Assembly (NCBI GenBank): GCA_905221605.1
Contig: CAJNDS010000002.1
Coordinates: forward strand, 458,501-522,500
Direction of reading: 5' to 3'
Source: Symbiodinium natans
Lineage: Eukaryota; Sar; Dinophyceae; Suessiales; Symbiodiniaceae
DNA length: 64,000 bases
The first letter of the stretch is position 1; every line of letters begins with the position of its first letter. The notes beneath the pieces are model-generated. The model saw nothing but the letters and a program-made list of their open reading frames with translations. It had not been told where the DNA came from and searched no databases. A program made the position numbers and the translations under genes. Shown piece by piece: positions 32,216-43,540 of the stretch.

Positions 32216-32904
32216 CTTGTTGAGGCCCCCTTTGGTACGCGAGGTCTTCGCAAAGCTACAGAGATAAGACGAGGCTTTGGACTCTTCTGCTGCAGGGTCA
32301 ACCTGGGGTGCCACCGGGGTGTCTTAGGGTGTTTTTCAAGGGTTTAGGGTTTAGGGTTTAGGGTTTAGGGTTTAGGGTTTAGGGTTTAGGGTTTAGGGTT
32401 TAGGGTTTGGTGAAGTTTTGGGTTCAAGATTTAGGGTTTAGGGTTTCAGGGTTTAGGGGTTTTAGGGTTTTAGGGTTTAGAGGTTTTAGGGTTTCACGGG
32501 GGTTATCGGGATTTTTAAGGGCTTAGGGTTCTGGGTTTAGGGGTCTTAGGGTTTCACAGGGGGTTTTAGGGTTTTGAGGGTTTAGGATTTAGGGTCTAGG
32601 GGTTTTAAGGTTTCACACAAGTTTTGGGGTTTTCAGGGTTCAGGGTTTTCGGGTTTCACAGGGGATTTTGCGTGTTTTAGGGTTTCACAGGGTTGGAAGG
32701 TTAGGAGTTTAGGGCTTGAGGGCTTTAGGGTTTTTCGATTTATACCTGGTGGCCTGAAGCAACAAAAAACGTCAAAAAAATGAATCCTTCGGAGTCTCGA
32801 GCGCGGGTTTAGGGTTTAGGGTTTAGCCTGTTTAGCCGTGCAGGGCATTGCCCGGCTTTCGAGGCGTTTTGCCTCGAAGTTTTGGGGTTTAGTTGGGGGG
32901 GGAG

Positions 32905-33130
32905 GGGGGTTTAGGGTTCAGGGTTTAGGGTTTAGGGTTTAGGGTTTAGGGTTTAGGGTTTAGGGTTTAGGGGTTATAGGATTTAGGGTTCAGGGAGGAG
33001 GCTTTAAGGTCTAGGGATTCGTGCTTCTCGGGTTTGGCGGGGGTCCCTAAACCCTAAACCCTAAACCCTAAACCCTAAACCCTAAACCCTAAACCCTAAA
33101 CCCTAAACCCTAAACCCTAAACCCTAAATT
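32905..33130. repeat. Head-to-head telomere arrays separated by about 70 bp
   Basis: Nine TTTAGGG units (32905-32972), about 70 bp of degenerate and single-copy DNA, then twelve perfect CCCTAAA units (33045-33130). The orientation is fusion-like, with a short spacer. Confidence 0.85.
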
Positions 33131-33249
33131 TCTAGGGTTTGAGAATCTTGGGGGGCCAACTGGGGTCCCGGGCCCTGCGCGATGGCATAGGTGTCGCTGC
33201 CGGCGTGCTTCATGAGCAAGTAGCTCTGCGTCGGTTTCCTGTCACCAGC

Positions 33250-33375
33250 CCTAAACCCTAAAACCCTAAAACCCTAAGACCCTGAAACCCTAAAACCCTA
33301 AAACCCTAAAACCCTAAAACCCTAAAACCCTAAAACCCTAAAACCCTAAACCCTAAACCCCAAACCCCAAACCCT
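33250..33375 (-). repeat. CCCTAAAA octamer array
   Basis: About 13 AAAACCCT units (complement TTTTAGGG), internally homogeneous. It is followed by canonical and CCCCAAA units. Confidence 0.9.
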
Positions 33376-33539
33376 CAACCCTAAACCCAAAACCCCAACG
33401 CCAGCGTGCGTCTGGGGTCAGGGCTGTGGGCTGTTGTGCCTGCAGAAGAAGAGGTTTGCATAAACCCGAAATGCGCATGTTCCTCCTAATCTCTCCCGAA
33501 GAGGGTTTAGGGCTCAGGGTTTAGGGCCTAGGGCTTAGA

Positions 33540-33661
33540 GCTATCCATGGGGATGTTCCCCCGTATGCTGACATTCCTTGATAGGGATGAAAATAGGGGG
33601 TACGAGAATCCCTACTGAGGACTGTTAGTAGAAGTGGGATCATCCCAAGTTATCCATGACT
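33540..33661. mobile_element. MITE-like element, family M, copy 1
   Basis: The ends TATCCATGGGGATGTTCCC and GGGATCATCCCAAGTTATCC are imperfectly inverted. The interior (GGGTACGAGAATCCCTACTG) has no coding capacity. Confidence 0.5.
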
Positions 33662-34074
33662 GCGGGTGCTTCAGCCGGTTTAGGGAGCAGGGTCTGAGCG
33701 CCCAACTCCCGTGTTTCTCAGAGAGCCCGAAACCCTAAACCCTAAACCCTAAACCCTAAACCCTAAACCCTAACCCTAAACCCTAAACCCTAAACCCTAA
33801 ACCCTAAAGGGTGTGGGAAGGGGAACCCAACCCCGAATTGAGCCCCCGAACCCTAGTCAAAGCCCTACCCCTAAACTTCAAGACCTCAATTACCCTAAAC
33901 CCTAAACCCTAAACCCTAAACCCTAAACCCTAAACCCTAAACCCTAAACCCTAAACCCTAATCCCCTCATGCACAGTTTAATGCTAAGCCCTAAGCCCTA
34001 AGCCCTAACCCCTAAACCCCAAGCCCGAAACCCTAAACACTAAACCTCTCCAAGCCTCTTTTCGCCCCGCGAAG

Positions 34075-34243
34075 ACTACAATTTGCTTAAGAGCCCCCCC
34101 CAAAAAAAACAAAAAATAAAACAAAAATAGAAAACTATATTGCCCTTACAAGGAAGCCTCTTTTTTGGGGGGGGGAAACAGAATGTGATCCCTATACTAA
34201 CCCCTCTACGGAAGAAAAAAACACATGTTCAAGCAAATTGGAG
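34075..34243. mobile_element. MITE-like element, family H, copy 3
   Basis: The left CTACAATTTGCTTAAGAGC is inverted against the right TGTTCAAGCAAATTGGAG. The interior is A-rich, then TATTGCCCTTACAAGG, which is also present in copy 2 (40056-40162). Confidence 0.6.
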
Positions 34244-35694
34244 AAGGAGGGAGGTGAGCCCTGAACCTCAAAAACTGCGAAGGCCCCAATGCTCTAAGTT
34301 TTGGGCATGCTTAGGGCTTAGGGCTTAAGGCTTGCAGGTTTGGGGTTTAGGGTTTAGGGTTTAGGGCTAGGGTTTAGGGTTTATAAGCCCCAAAATCCCG
34401 GAAATCTCTCCCGGGCCCCTACCAAAAGCCCACTACGCGCCCTACTGGGCTCGGCTGGGTGTGCCTTGGCCCCATGCCTCTGACCCAGCGTCGGTCCTGC
34501 AATGTGGGGCGGCGCTCTCGCCCCAGTAGGGTTTAGGGTTTAGGGTTTAGGGTTTAGGGTTTAGGGTTTAGGGTTTAGGGTTTAGGGTATACTTTAGGGT
34601 ATCCCACCCTTCCGGTAAACCCTAAACCCTAAACCCGAAACCCTAAACCCTAAACCCTAAACGTAGAATCTGAAACGGGGTTCCAGGTGTGGGGTGGCGG
34701 TAATTCAGGTTTTTTGGGGGGTTTCGGGCCAGGACGGAGAACAAGAGGGGCCTTCGGAGTCGAAGTAACATTCAACAGCAGCAACATAGACATCGACCTC
34801 TCCTTACATAGTAAAGGGTTTAGGGTTTAGGGTTTAGGGTTGAGGGTTTAGGGTTTAGGGTTTAGGGTAAGCCCCCCTAAACCTGAAGCAGCAGCATCAT
34901 GATCATGATCATCATGAACAATCAATGGGACCAAGCCCGAACGAGAAAAAAAAAAAAACGCCCTAAACCTAACCCCTAACCCCTAACCCCTAAACCCTAA
35001 ACCCTAAACCCTAAACCGTGGCCCTCCTCCCTCCCCCTCTCCCACAGGTGGCTTATCTTTTGAGACCAGCACCCCCCGCCCGCCAAAGGGAACTGCACTT
35101 GGCTAAGCAAACTCTACTTCTTCGAGCCCTTAAATCCTGACCCCTGAGCCCCAACACCCTAATTCACAAACCGTAAAGCCCTAAACCTCAAGTCCTAAAC
35201 CTAAACGTCCCTCAACCCAAAACTCCCAAGCCCTAACTACCACGAGTCCTACATTGGCGTTTTCAGGTTGAACCCTGAAAATCCCGGAAAACATTCCTCA
35301 ACATGTCCCACTTACCTCCATTAAGGAACACATGCAAAATAATCTTTGAGGATTTAGGCTACTAGGGTTTAGGGTGTAGGGCCTTGCCTAAACCCTAACC
35401 CTAAACCCTAAACCCTAAACCCTACGCCCTGAACCCAGAGAACCCCAAAGCATGTGGGGCCTCTTTGAGAGTCACGGGCTTCTGGCAGGAACGTCTTGTC
35501 GAGCCGAAATTGTCGCAAACATCCATTTAGCGGGCTCTTGAAGAAGGGGACCGCTTATCTAGTATGGGTAGGGTTTAGGGTTTGGGGTTTAGGGTTTCGG
35601 GGTTTAGGGGTTTGGGGTTTAGGGTGTAGGGTGTAGGGTTTAGGGTTTAGGGTTTAAGCTTTCGGGTTTAGGGTGCAGGGTGTAGGGTTTAGGG

Positions 35695-35801
35695 TTAGTT
35701 ACATGGTCCCTTAGTATGGGCTCTTAAAAGGGGCCTATAAACCCCAAGGGCCTGCATTTCAGAACCCTTTCGGGACCATATTAAAGGCTCATTCAACTAC
35801 C
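35695..35801. mobile_element. MITE-like element, family B, copy 3
   Basis: Starts TTAGTTACATGGTCCCTTAG and shares CCCAAGGGCCTGCATTTCAG and GGGACCATATTAAAGG with copies 1 and 2. Shortened in the middle. Confidence 0.65.
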
Positions 35802-36710
35802 TAAACCCGAAACCCTAAACCCTAAACCCTAAACCCCTAACCTCTAAACCCCTAAACCAGAAACCCTAAACCCTACACCCCAAACCCTCAACCCAGGGCC
35901 CTTAGATCCCCAAAAGCCGTCCACCACACTTGGGCTTAGGGTTTTAGGATTGAAAAACCCCCGTGGCCTCAACGCCTGCACCCCTGAACCCAGACGACGC
36001 CCCCCTGAACCCGAAACCCTAAGCCCTGAACCCGCAAAGGCAACAAAACATGTCGTGCCAGCAGGTACAGGGCTTGAAGGGATTCTAGGCTTGGGGCTAA
36101 ACCCTCCAACCCTCAAATCCTTAAGTCATACCATGCAAACCCTGAACCCTACACCCTGAACCCTGCACCCTAACCCCTAAGCCCTCACCCTTGACCTTAG
36201 ATCGGCTAAGGGTTCATTCTAAGGACAGAAGATGTACCGACAACGCAGAACGAAGGAAAGCGCCCAGGCCTCAACAAAAGGAAGTGGATGCACCGATGGG
36301 TTTTAAAGGGTTTAGGGTTTAGGGTTCAGGGTTCAGGGTTTAGGGTTTAGGGTCTTAGGGTTCAGGCTTTGAACTGCCAGGACTTATTGATGGGGTGCAG
36401 AGTGCTTAGGGTTTAAGGTCTGTGGTTTATAGGAATTTTGTGGCCTTTATGCCACAAACCCTCATTCCCCCTCAATCAGCCAGCAAAGGGAACCCTAAAC
36501 CCTAAGCCCCCAAACCCTCAAACCTAAAGCCCTACAACCCTAGAGCTCTAGCACCCAAACGGCTTATCAAGGAGCTTACCTCGCACTTGCCATCTAAAAC
36601 GTTCTAGGGTTTCGCGTTTAGGTTTTAGGGTTTAGGGTTTAGGGCTTATCGGGTTTCGGTTTTGGGGCTTAGGGTTTAGGGAGTCTAGGGAATCCTTGCC
36701 TTCCTCACCC

Positions 36711-37018
36711 TAAACCCTAAACCCTAAACCCTAAACCCTAAACCCTAAACCCTAAACCCTAAACCCTAAACCCTAAACCCTAAACCCTAAACCCGCACAA
36801 TCCCTGCGAGGCTCGCGCTCGTGCGCTGTGGGCGCAAGGGGCGCTGTGGTCACCGTGGGCGTGGTTGGCGAGGCCGACACCCTTGCACAACATGGGCTGG
36901 TTGAGGGTTGTTGGGGTTTAGGGTTTAGGGTTTAGGGTTTAGGGTTTAGGGTTTAGGGTTTAGGGTTTAGGGTTTAGGGTTTAGGGTTTAGGGTTTAGGG
37001 TTTAGGGTTTAGGGTTTA
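36711..37018. repeat. Paired arrays, CCCTAAA then TTTAGGG, around a GC-rich island
   Basis: Twelve CCCTAAA units (36711-36793) and fifteen TTTAGGG units (36914-37018) flank a 120-bp GC-rich island. This C-array / island / G-array layout is common here and would place a pyrimidine-rich tract before the island and a GTTTAGGG donor-like site after it, on either strand. Confidence 0.9.
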
Positions 37019-38034
37019 ATCCGTGGGTTTAGGGTGTTAGGGTTTCTAGGGCTTACAAGTCGATCTTCTAGGCAAAAATGGGCCCTGGCTTAGGGTCGTT
37101 AGGGTTCTTCGGGCTTTTGTGTGTTAGGGATTAGGGCTGTTGGGTTGTGAGAGACAAGGTTTTAAGGGTTTGGGCGTTTTAGGGTTGAAGATTTTCTAGG
37201 GTTTGCATATAGGGTTTATAGCGTTCAAAAAGATTGGAAACCTAACGCCCCCGCGGCTCCCTGATTTCCTCCACTTTTGGAAGCCTACAGTTATGGTTAG
37301 GGGTTTCGGTTTGGGTCCTCTTTGGGGTTTAGGGTTTCGGGTTATATGGCTATAGGGTTTTGGTCCAATCAAGCCCTGAACCCCATACGCGCTCGGTAAC
37401 CCCGTGCAAACGTCGGCCTGGGATGGTCTGGTAGAACGCGCTTGGCAGGTGAGTTGCTTCGGGCCTCCCACACGCAAACTATAAACCCTGGACCCTAAAC
37501 CCTCAATACCCTAAATACCCTAAACCCTACATACCCTACATACCCCCTAAATACCCTAAATGCCCTAAATGCCCTGAATACCCTGAATACCCTAACCCCT
37601 AACCCACCCAAACCGTCTATACCCCAAATCTTAAACCCTAAACGCACCAGACCTGGAAGTTTCCCCTAAACCCTAAACCCTAAACCCTAAACCCTAAACC
37701 CTAAACCCCTCGTTTCCTGGGTAAAGGGGCCCAGGATTGAAGATCGAGAGCCCTGCAACTTTTGAATGGAAGGGCTCAGGGTTGCTTTGGGCTTCAAGTT
37801 CTAGGGCATCATCTCTTCAAGGGAGACCCAACTTCGTGATTCAAGCATCCGAACCCTAAACCCTAAACCCTAAACCCTAAAGCCTAAAGCCTAAACCCTA
37901 AACCCTAAACCCTAAACCTCCCCCGGCCACCAAGTGTGTAGACCGGGTTGGGGGCTTCGCGTTGCGGGGTTTAGGATCCTAAACCCTAGACCTGCAACCA
38001 CGAAACCCAATGCTTGCAGAGGTGCAATACATCT

Positions 38035-38145
38035 CGGTAGCCCAGTATCCATACTATAATCGGCGCACCCTTTGTTGCGGTTGGTTTTTTTTATAAGGGA
38101 ACCCATACGCAAAAAGAAGGGTAAAGAGTACCACTGGGCTACCAG
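38035..38145. mobile_element. MITE-like element, family E, copy 5
   Basis: CTCGGTAGCCCAGT is inverted against ACTGGGCTACCAGG. The interior shares TATAAGGGAACCC with copies 1 and 4. Confidence 0.6.
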
Positions 38146-38444
38146 GACATGTACCCCCGCCTGGCGTCGGCGACCGCAGTTGCGACAGAACAGGGCATCG
38201 GCCATGTAAACACTGCCTCGCCATTTGCAAAAGAGGTTCAGGGTTTATAGGGTTTGGGGCTTCGGGTTTAGGGGCTCTAGCAGGGGAAGGGCCAGTCCCA
38301 TATTTGTATTAAAGATGTAGGAGGTTCAGGGCTTATAGGGCTTTTCGGGCTTCGGGTTTAGGGGTTCCAGCTAGGGAAGGAGGTTAAATCCCACATTCCT
38401 TGAAAAGGATTCTAGCAACGGCGGTATCTCAAGCCAGAGGCACT

Positions 38445-38550
38445 ACTGAGTTGCTGAGTTCATAAGCCCACCCCAAAAGTCTACACTTTCAGTTCTACAG
38501 GGGATTAAAGTATCCCGAAAAGTGTAAAGTGTACTCACTCAGCTACTAAG
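38445..38550. mobile_element. MITE-like hairpin, family G, copy 2 (intact centre)
   Basis: CTGAGTTGCTGAG and CAGCTACTAAG ends. The inner arms AAGTCTACACTTTC / GAAAAGTGTAAAGTG are inverted. The element is flanked by ACTA on both sides, a possible target duplication. Reference for the telomere-replaced copy at 1633. Confidence 0.65.
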
Positions 38551-39534
38551 ACTAAACCCTAAACCCTAAACCCTAAACCCTCAACCTCAGCCCCAAGATC
38601 CGAATGCAGCCGTCAGACCCCTAGCGCCGAACCCAGGATGGCCCTTTAAAATCTTCTGAAGCATATTCTTCAAAATAGGGTTTTAGGGTTTAGGGTTTAG
38701 GGTTAGGGTTTAGGGTTTAGGGTTTAGGGTTCAGGGTTTAGGGTTCAGGGTTTAGGGCTTAGGGTTTAGGATACTCCTTCTTATGCCCCCCAAAAAGGGA
38801 AATATAATAACTTCAAGGGCCAATAATCCTGTTGTACCCCAAGAAGGGAAAATATGGCAAGTTCAAGGGCCTGCCAAGAAACCCGACCCAGACCCCCTTC
38901 CCCATTCCAGCTCCAGCTTTAGTCTCTAAGCTTGGATTCTCTTCTTGTGCTCACGACAAGCTACATGCCCTATACCCAAACCCTAAACGCCCCCCCCCCC
39001 CCCCCCACGAAACAACAACACAACGACAACACACAACAAGCCCCTGGTACACCTTTGTATATTTGGAGGTCTAGGCAACTGATGAAATGCTCGACAGGGC
39101 ACAGCAGTGCGGGCAAGTCGTCTCTGGCCCACCCTCAGTGGCGAAAGCTCCGCAGTAGGGTAGCTGGGGTGAAACCCCTAAACCCTAAACCCATGCAAAG
39201 GTCGGGCTTAGAAGCCTCTAGGGCTTGGGGTTCGGGGTTTAGGGTTTAGGGTTACCAGAAGGGAACTATCCGCAAACCAAAACCAACGAAAGAGAATGTG
39301 GCTTGCGGAGAACTTCTGAAGCGCAGCAGCCCAGAAACGCCACTCCCGCCTTGATCTGGCACCCCACCACCACAACAAGAAGACGGGTTTGGGGCTTCGG
39401 GTTTAGGGTTCAGGGTTTGGGATTTGGGGTTTAGGGCTTCGGGTTTGGGGTTTACAGGGCATAAGGGCTTGTAACGGAAGAACAAAAACAAAGACGAAAC
39501 ATAGACACACACACACACACACACATACAGACAC

Positions 39535-39790
39535 AGAGAAACATCGCTCCTGGGCCGCGGGTTGAGGGCCTTCGAGCTCTGCACGTCTTCAATTCCTCCT
39601 TGGAACACAAGCTCGTCTTCAGGGCTTGAAAGTGGAATCGAGTTCGGTTCATCGGGATGCCCGCGTTGGTGGGATCTCCTGGTTGGACCTCCACTACCGC
39701 TGGCTCTGTCGCGGCCAGTGGGTCGTACACGGGTCTTGCAAAAATGTTGAAGACCTTGCACCTGACACTGACCCAAATGGAGAAACACAT
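39535..39790 (-). CDS. Candidate exon, minus strand favoured; product unknown
   Basis: About 220 bp of GC-rich DNA without low complexity, open in two minus frames. One (39452-39790) reads PVYDPLAATEPAVVEVQPGD and GIPMNRTRFHFQALKTSL; the other (39252-39788) reads PLSSPEDELVFQGGIEDVQS. A pyrimidine-containing minus acceptor TTCAACATTTTTGCAAG| precedes both. The C-terminal parts run into (CA)n microsatellite (39505-39527) and telomere-like repeat, so the frames cannot be real to their ends. Plus frames are also partly open. No family is recognised. Confidence 0.25.
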
Positions 39791-40055
39791 GGGGCGTGGT
39801 TTAGGAAACCCGCCTCAGGAAAAGGGTTTAGGGCTAAACACCCTAATTAAACCCCAAACCCAAAACCCTAAACCAATATAGGGCTTCTATGGTGTAGGGC
39901 TTATAATGGAGTTTAGAGACTGAGCTCCTCGCATTCCGCGCAGCCTGCAGGCACGGGACGCGACAGGCAACGGGTAAGGGTTTGAGGGGGGTTTAGGGTT
40001 TAGGGTTTAGCATTTAGGGTTTAGGGCTTAGGTTTGCAGGTGCCCACAAGTGTGG

Positions 40056-40162
40056 TAAAGAACCCCCCCAAAAAATCAAAAACAATCCTCCTTACAAGGG
40101 CAATGTAGGCTATAGGGATATTCGTTTTTGATTTTGTTGGTGGATTCTTAAGCAAATAGTAG
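40056..40162. mobile_element. MITE-like element, family H, copy 2
   Basis: The right end TTCTTAAGCAAATAGTAG is the family terminus. The left end is reduced to GTAAAGAACCCCCC. Shares TTACAAGGGCAATGTAGG with copy 3. Confidence 0.55.
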
Positions 40163-41200
40163 TAACCCTAGACCCTAGATCCGATGAAAAAAGAGGCTCC
40201 GCCCAAACATCTCGGGCTACCAGAAGTAGGGGTTAGGGTTTAGGGTTTAGGGTTTAGGGTGCTTCTCCAAGTCACTGCAAACCCGATGCCGCAGGACATG
40301 CCCCTGGCTTTTTTGGTGCTCGGCTTTCTGGGCGCGACCTACACCCTAACCCTAAACCCTAAACCCTAAACCCCAACCCTAAACCCTAAACCCTATACCC
40401 TATACCCTAAACACAACCAAAGGCCCAAAAGCACCAGGGCCTCCAAAGCCCAGAGACGACAGGCAGCTGTGAGGAGACGCACCCAGCGCCGCTGGCGAAA
40501 CCTTTTCGGGTTTAGGGTTTAGGGCTTCGGGTTTAGGGTTTCGGGTTTGGGGTTTAGGGTTTGGGGCTTAGGGTTTAGGGTTTCGGGTTTGGGGTTTAGA
40601 GTTTATGGTTTATAAGTGCTTGCAGGATTCTTACCTTCCCTAACCCCGAGCCCTCAACCCTAAACTCCTAGAAGCCATAGGGCTGGCCCGAAGCCCTAAT
40701 AGGATTTAGGGTTTAGGGTTTAAGGTACGAATTAAGGGGTAGTTCGGGTCTCGATTTTTCACGGTGAGCATAACATCTGCACGACATCAATGAAGCAAGC
40801 ATCCCAAAGAGTTACACAATTTAGGGTGCAAAAACTGTGGCGGGATTGTGGCCACATGAAAATGTCTATGGCCTATGAAGGCTTACGTGTAGGGATCAGG
40901 ACCCCTAGAAACAGAAGACAAAAAGGCAACTTCAGCCTCAGCCCTAAAGCACCCAAGAACCCAAGCACCCGACTCCCTAAACCCTAGACCCCAAATCCGA
41001 AACCCTAAAACCCTAAGCGCGAAACCCTAAAACCCTAAACCCCAAACCCTAAACCCCAAACCCCAAACCCTAAACCCCAAACCCCTGAAACCCCGAACCC
41101 CCAAATCCGCTGCTAGGGAGGCGCCGCTGCGCTGCTGCGATCGTCCGGTGCTTGCGCCGGCCGGCAGCGCGCCAGCTGCGGAGGCAGCAGAGCACCTGTC

Positions 41201-41340
41201 ATGGGTTCCCCTGCTACCTCCCTCAAGACTAGGGTTTAGGGTTTAGGGTTTAGGGTTTAGGGTTTAGGGTTTAGGGTTTAGGGTTTAGGGTTTAGGGTTT
41301 AGGGTTTAGGGTTTAGGACTACTACCCGCCTCCAGATTCC
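41201..41340. mobile_element. Family J fragment split by a TTTAGGG array
   Basis: The left end GGGTTCCCCTGCTACCTCCC matches J copy 1, then CAAGACTAGGG runs into thirteen perfect TTTAGGG units (41230-41317). After the array, CTACTACCCGCCTCCAGATT resembles the same left segment again in direct orientation (about 15 of 20 positions). The array may lie between duplicated target sequence. Confidence 0.5.
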
Positions 41341-41894
41341 CCCCGCAAGGAGCTCAGGCTTCAAAGCATTCAGTAGTTTAGCGTTTAGGGTTTGGGGTTT
41401 GGGGCTTTAGGGCTTTAGGGCTTTAGGGCTTTAGGGCTTTAGGGCTTTTGGGTTTTAGGGTTTAGGGTTTTAGGGTTTTAGGGTTTTAGGGTTTTAGGGT
41501 TTTTGGGTTTTAGGGTTTCGGGTCTTAGGGTTTTAGGGTTTTAGGGTTTCATGCTAATTATGTGGGAGTTACTCAACACTATTAAGGATCCCATGCAAGC
41601 ACCTTTTTCTCCCCTTTACTTACAAATACTCTCCCACCTCCCTCCCATCCTTAAAAAAAAAAAACTAAACCCTAAACCCTAGACCCTGAACCATAAACCC
41701 TAACAGAAGCCATGGGGCTTTTGAGCTAGGCTTGAAAAGGGATGGAGAAACCCTGAATCCCCGGTCTAGGTTTCTGTGCTTTGAATTTGTTTGCAGGGCT
41801 TTGGGGCTCGGAGCTTTGGCGTTTTAGGCATACCGACAAGGGCCCTTAAGTTAGTTCAGCGCGTCAACTGCGCACTGCACGAACAGGGTTCGGG

Positions 41895-42036
41895 GCTTAG
41901 GGGTTTGAGGGGTTTGAGGGGTTTGAGGGGTTTGAGGGGTTTGAGGGGTTTGAGGGGTTTGAGGGGTTTGAGGGGTTTGAGGGGTTTGAGGGGTTTGAGG
42001 GGTTTGAGGGGTTTGAGGGGTTTGAGGGGTTTCTTA
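41895..42036 (+). repeat. GGGGTTTGA nonamer array, about 15 copies
   Basis: Very homogeneous 9-bp unit. As 9 is a multiple of 3 it gives long open frames of Leu-Arg-Gly (plus) and Asn-Pro-Ser (minus) repeats; I regard these as artefacts. Confidence 0.95.
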
Positions 42037-42309
42037 GGGGTTCTAGGGTCTTGGTTAAGGGCTTTAGGACTGACTCTAGAATTGCAGGTTCAAGCTTTAT
42101 GGGTTTAACCCTAAACCCTAAACCCAAAACCCAAAACCCAAAACCCAGAACCCAAAACCCAAAACCCTAAACCCTAAACCCCAAAACTCTAGCCCCGACC
42201 TGGCGCAGTTCGGACGACTCCAAGGCAGCGGCAGCGAGCTCCGCGCGCTTCATCGCCACAGCACCTTTCGAGGTTGCTTGGGGCTTCTACCTAGGGCTTA
42301 TAAGGGAAT

Positions 42310-42440
42310 TTAGGGTTTAGGGTTTAGGGGTTTAGGGGTTTAGGGGTTTAGGGGTTTAGGGGTTTAGGGGTTCAGGGGTTTAGGGGTTTAGGGGTTTAGG
42401 GTTTAATTAGGGTTTAGGGTTTAGGGTTTAGGGTTTAGGG
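42310..42440 (+). repeat. TTTAGGGG array followed by TTTAGGG array
   Basis: Eleven octamer units, ATTAGGG, then five canonical units ending at a family H element. Confidence 0.9.
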
Positions 42441-42443
42441 TTG

Positions 42444-42566
42444 CTACTATTTGCTTAAGAACCCTAAAAGATTAAAAACATAATGATCCCTGTATAACCC
42501 TTAATAAGGAATACTATTTTGTTTGTTTTTCAGGGGGTTCTGAAGATGTTCTTAAGCAAATAGTAG
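42444..42566. mobile_element. MITE-like hairpin, family H, copy 1
   Basis: Perfect 19-bp terminal inverted repeats CTACTATTTGCTTAAGAAC, 123 bp in total, with an AT-rich interior containing CCTTAATAAGG. The best-preserved member of the family and likely the youngest. Confidence 0.8.
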
Positions 42567-43401
42567 ACAAGGGGAATTTAGGCTTCAGGGGTATAGACCC
42601 TAAACCCTATCAAATTAACCCAAACCGTAAACCCTGAACCCTTAACCCTGAAGCCTAAAGCCTAAACCCTGAACCCTTTTGGGATTGTTTGGGCCTTCCA
42701 GGGCTTATAAGGTTGAGGCGCTCAGGGACCCTAACTTGCGCAATAGTAAGCCCTAAGCCCTAGACCCTAAACAGCCCTAAACCCTAACCCTAAACCCTAA
42801 ACCCTAAACCCTAAACCCTAAACCCTAAACCCTAAACCCTCAAGGACTTAGTAGGGTCTTGGGGGTCCTTGGGGAGCTCAGGGCTCACATCGGGTGGGGG
42901 GGGGGGTTTGCGGTTTGGGGCCTCCCCCACAACTTTTGAACATCCTAAAGCGTTTGGCGTTTAGGGTTTAAAGTTTAGGGTTTAAAGTTTAGGGTTGGTG
43001 GCTTGGGGTTTTGCGGTTTCGGGTTTGGGATTTTGCGGTTTCGGGGTTTGGGGTTCCGGGGTTCCGGGTTTGGGGCTTAGGGCTTGCTCCCTTGAGCCCC
43101 TTACGGGTCCTTCAGGGGGAACTTACTTCAGTAAGGCCCTGGAATCTTCCGCAATTCGTTACCCCCAGGGTTTTCTGAGTTTCCTGCCCCCCCTTTGAGC
43201 CACCAAGTCCTCAACCCTAAACCCTAAACCCTAAACCCTAAACCCTAAACCCTAAACCCTAAACCCTAAACCCTAAACCCTAAACCCCCACTCCACCACT
43301 TCCTTCTTCCGAGCGGCGACTCCACGCGCCAAGCACCCGCAAGGCGAAACCCTGGCCATGAGGAGGAGGATGGGGGATGTTACCCAGCAAGCCACCCCTC
43401 A

Positions 43402-43495
43402 ACTAAGGGTTTAGGGTTTAGGGTTTAGGGTTTAGGGTGTAGGGTTTAGGGTTTAGGGTTTAGGGTTTGGGGTTTGGGGTTTAGGGTTTAGGGCT
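43402..43495 (+). repeat. TTTAGGG array
   Basis: About 12 units with one TGTAGGG and two TTTGGGG variants. Confidence 0.9.
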
Positions 43496-43540
43496 TCGAG
43501 CCGGTTTAGAGTGTATATGCATATATATATATATATATAT

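Larger units (their letters stand above)
26516..33539. repeat. Interspersed telomere-repeat region 6 (overview)
   Basis: Canonical arrays at 26630-26662, 27300-27446, 28185-28222, 28434-28493, 28695-28780, 29858-29875, 30190-30360, 30490-30530, 30666-30830, 31858-31912, 32340-32408, 32810-32830, 32905-32972 and 33045-33130; variants at 31010-31770 and 33250-33375; degenerate TTTTAGGG at 32440-32740. Exon-like GC-rich blocks lie near 27850-27930, 28290-28435, 28500-28640, 29480-29580, 30590-30665, 31765-31855 and 33135-33245. The minus strand of 28500-28640 contains LKLGKKGKKKVSGNAKALK; on the plus strand the same tract is a pyrimidine-rich acceptor (CTTCTTGCCCAG). Confidence 0.75.
33662..41200. 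repeat. Interspersed telomere-repeat region 7 (overview)
   Basis: Arrays: 33727-33808, 33893-33962, 34340-34382, 34530-34588, 34618-34663, 34815-34870, 34970-35015, 35395-35425, 35570-35695, 36308-36362, 36711-36793, 36914-37018, 37670-37706, 37855-37918, 38553-38582, 38680-38770, 40230-40260, 40350-40395, 40505-40610 and 40990-41090. Exon-like GC-rich blocks occur near 33665-33728, 34470-34525, 34720-34812, 35440-35565, 36220-36300, 36800-36905, 37240-37475, 39075-39180 and 39535-39790. 38782-38870 holds a roughly 58-bp tandem duplication containing CTTCAAGGGCC / GTTCAAGGGCC. Confidence 0.75.

Noticed and set aside
32087-32347. 86-codon plus frame with poly-Pro, Lys and His
   Set aside because: It is a run of TA, C, A and CA simple repeats followed by a short unique tail.
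41791-42127. Leu-Arg-Gly or Asn-Pro-Ser repeat protein
   Set aside because: Produced by a 9-bp DNA repeat in frame on both strands; no non-repeat coding context.
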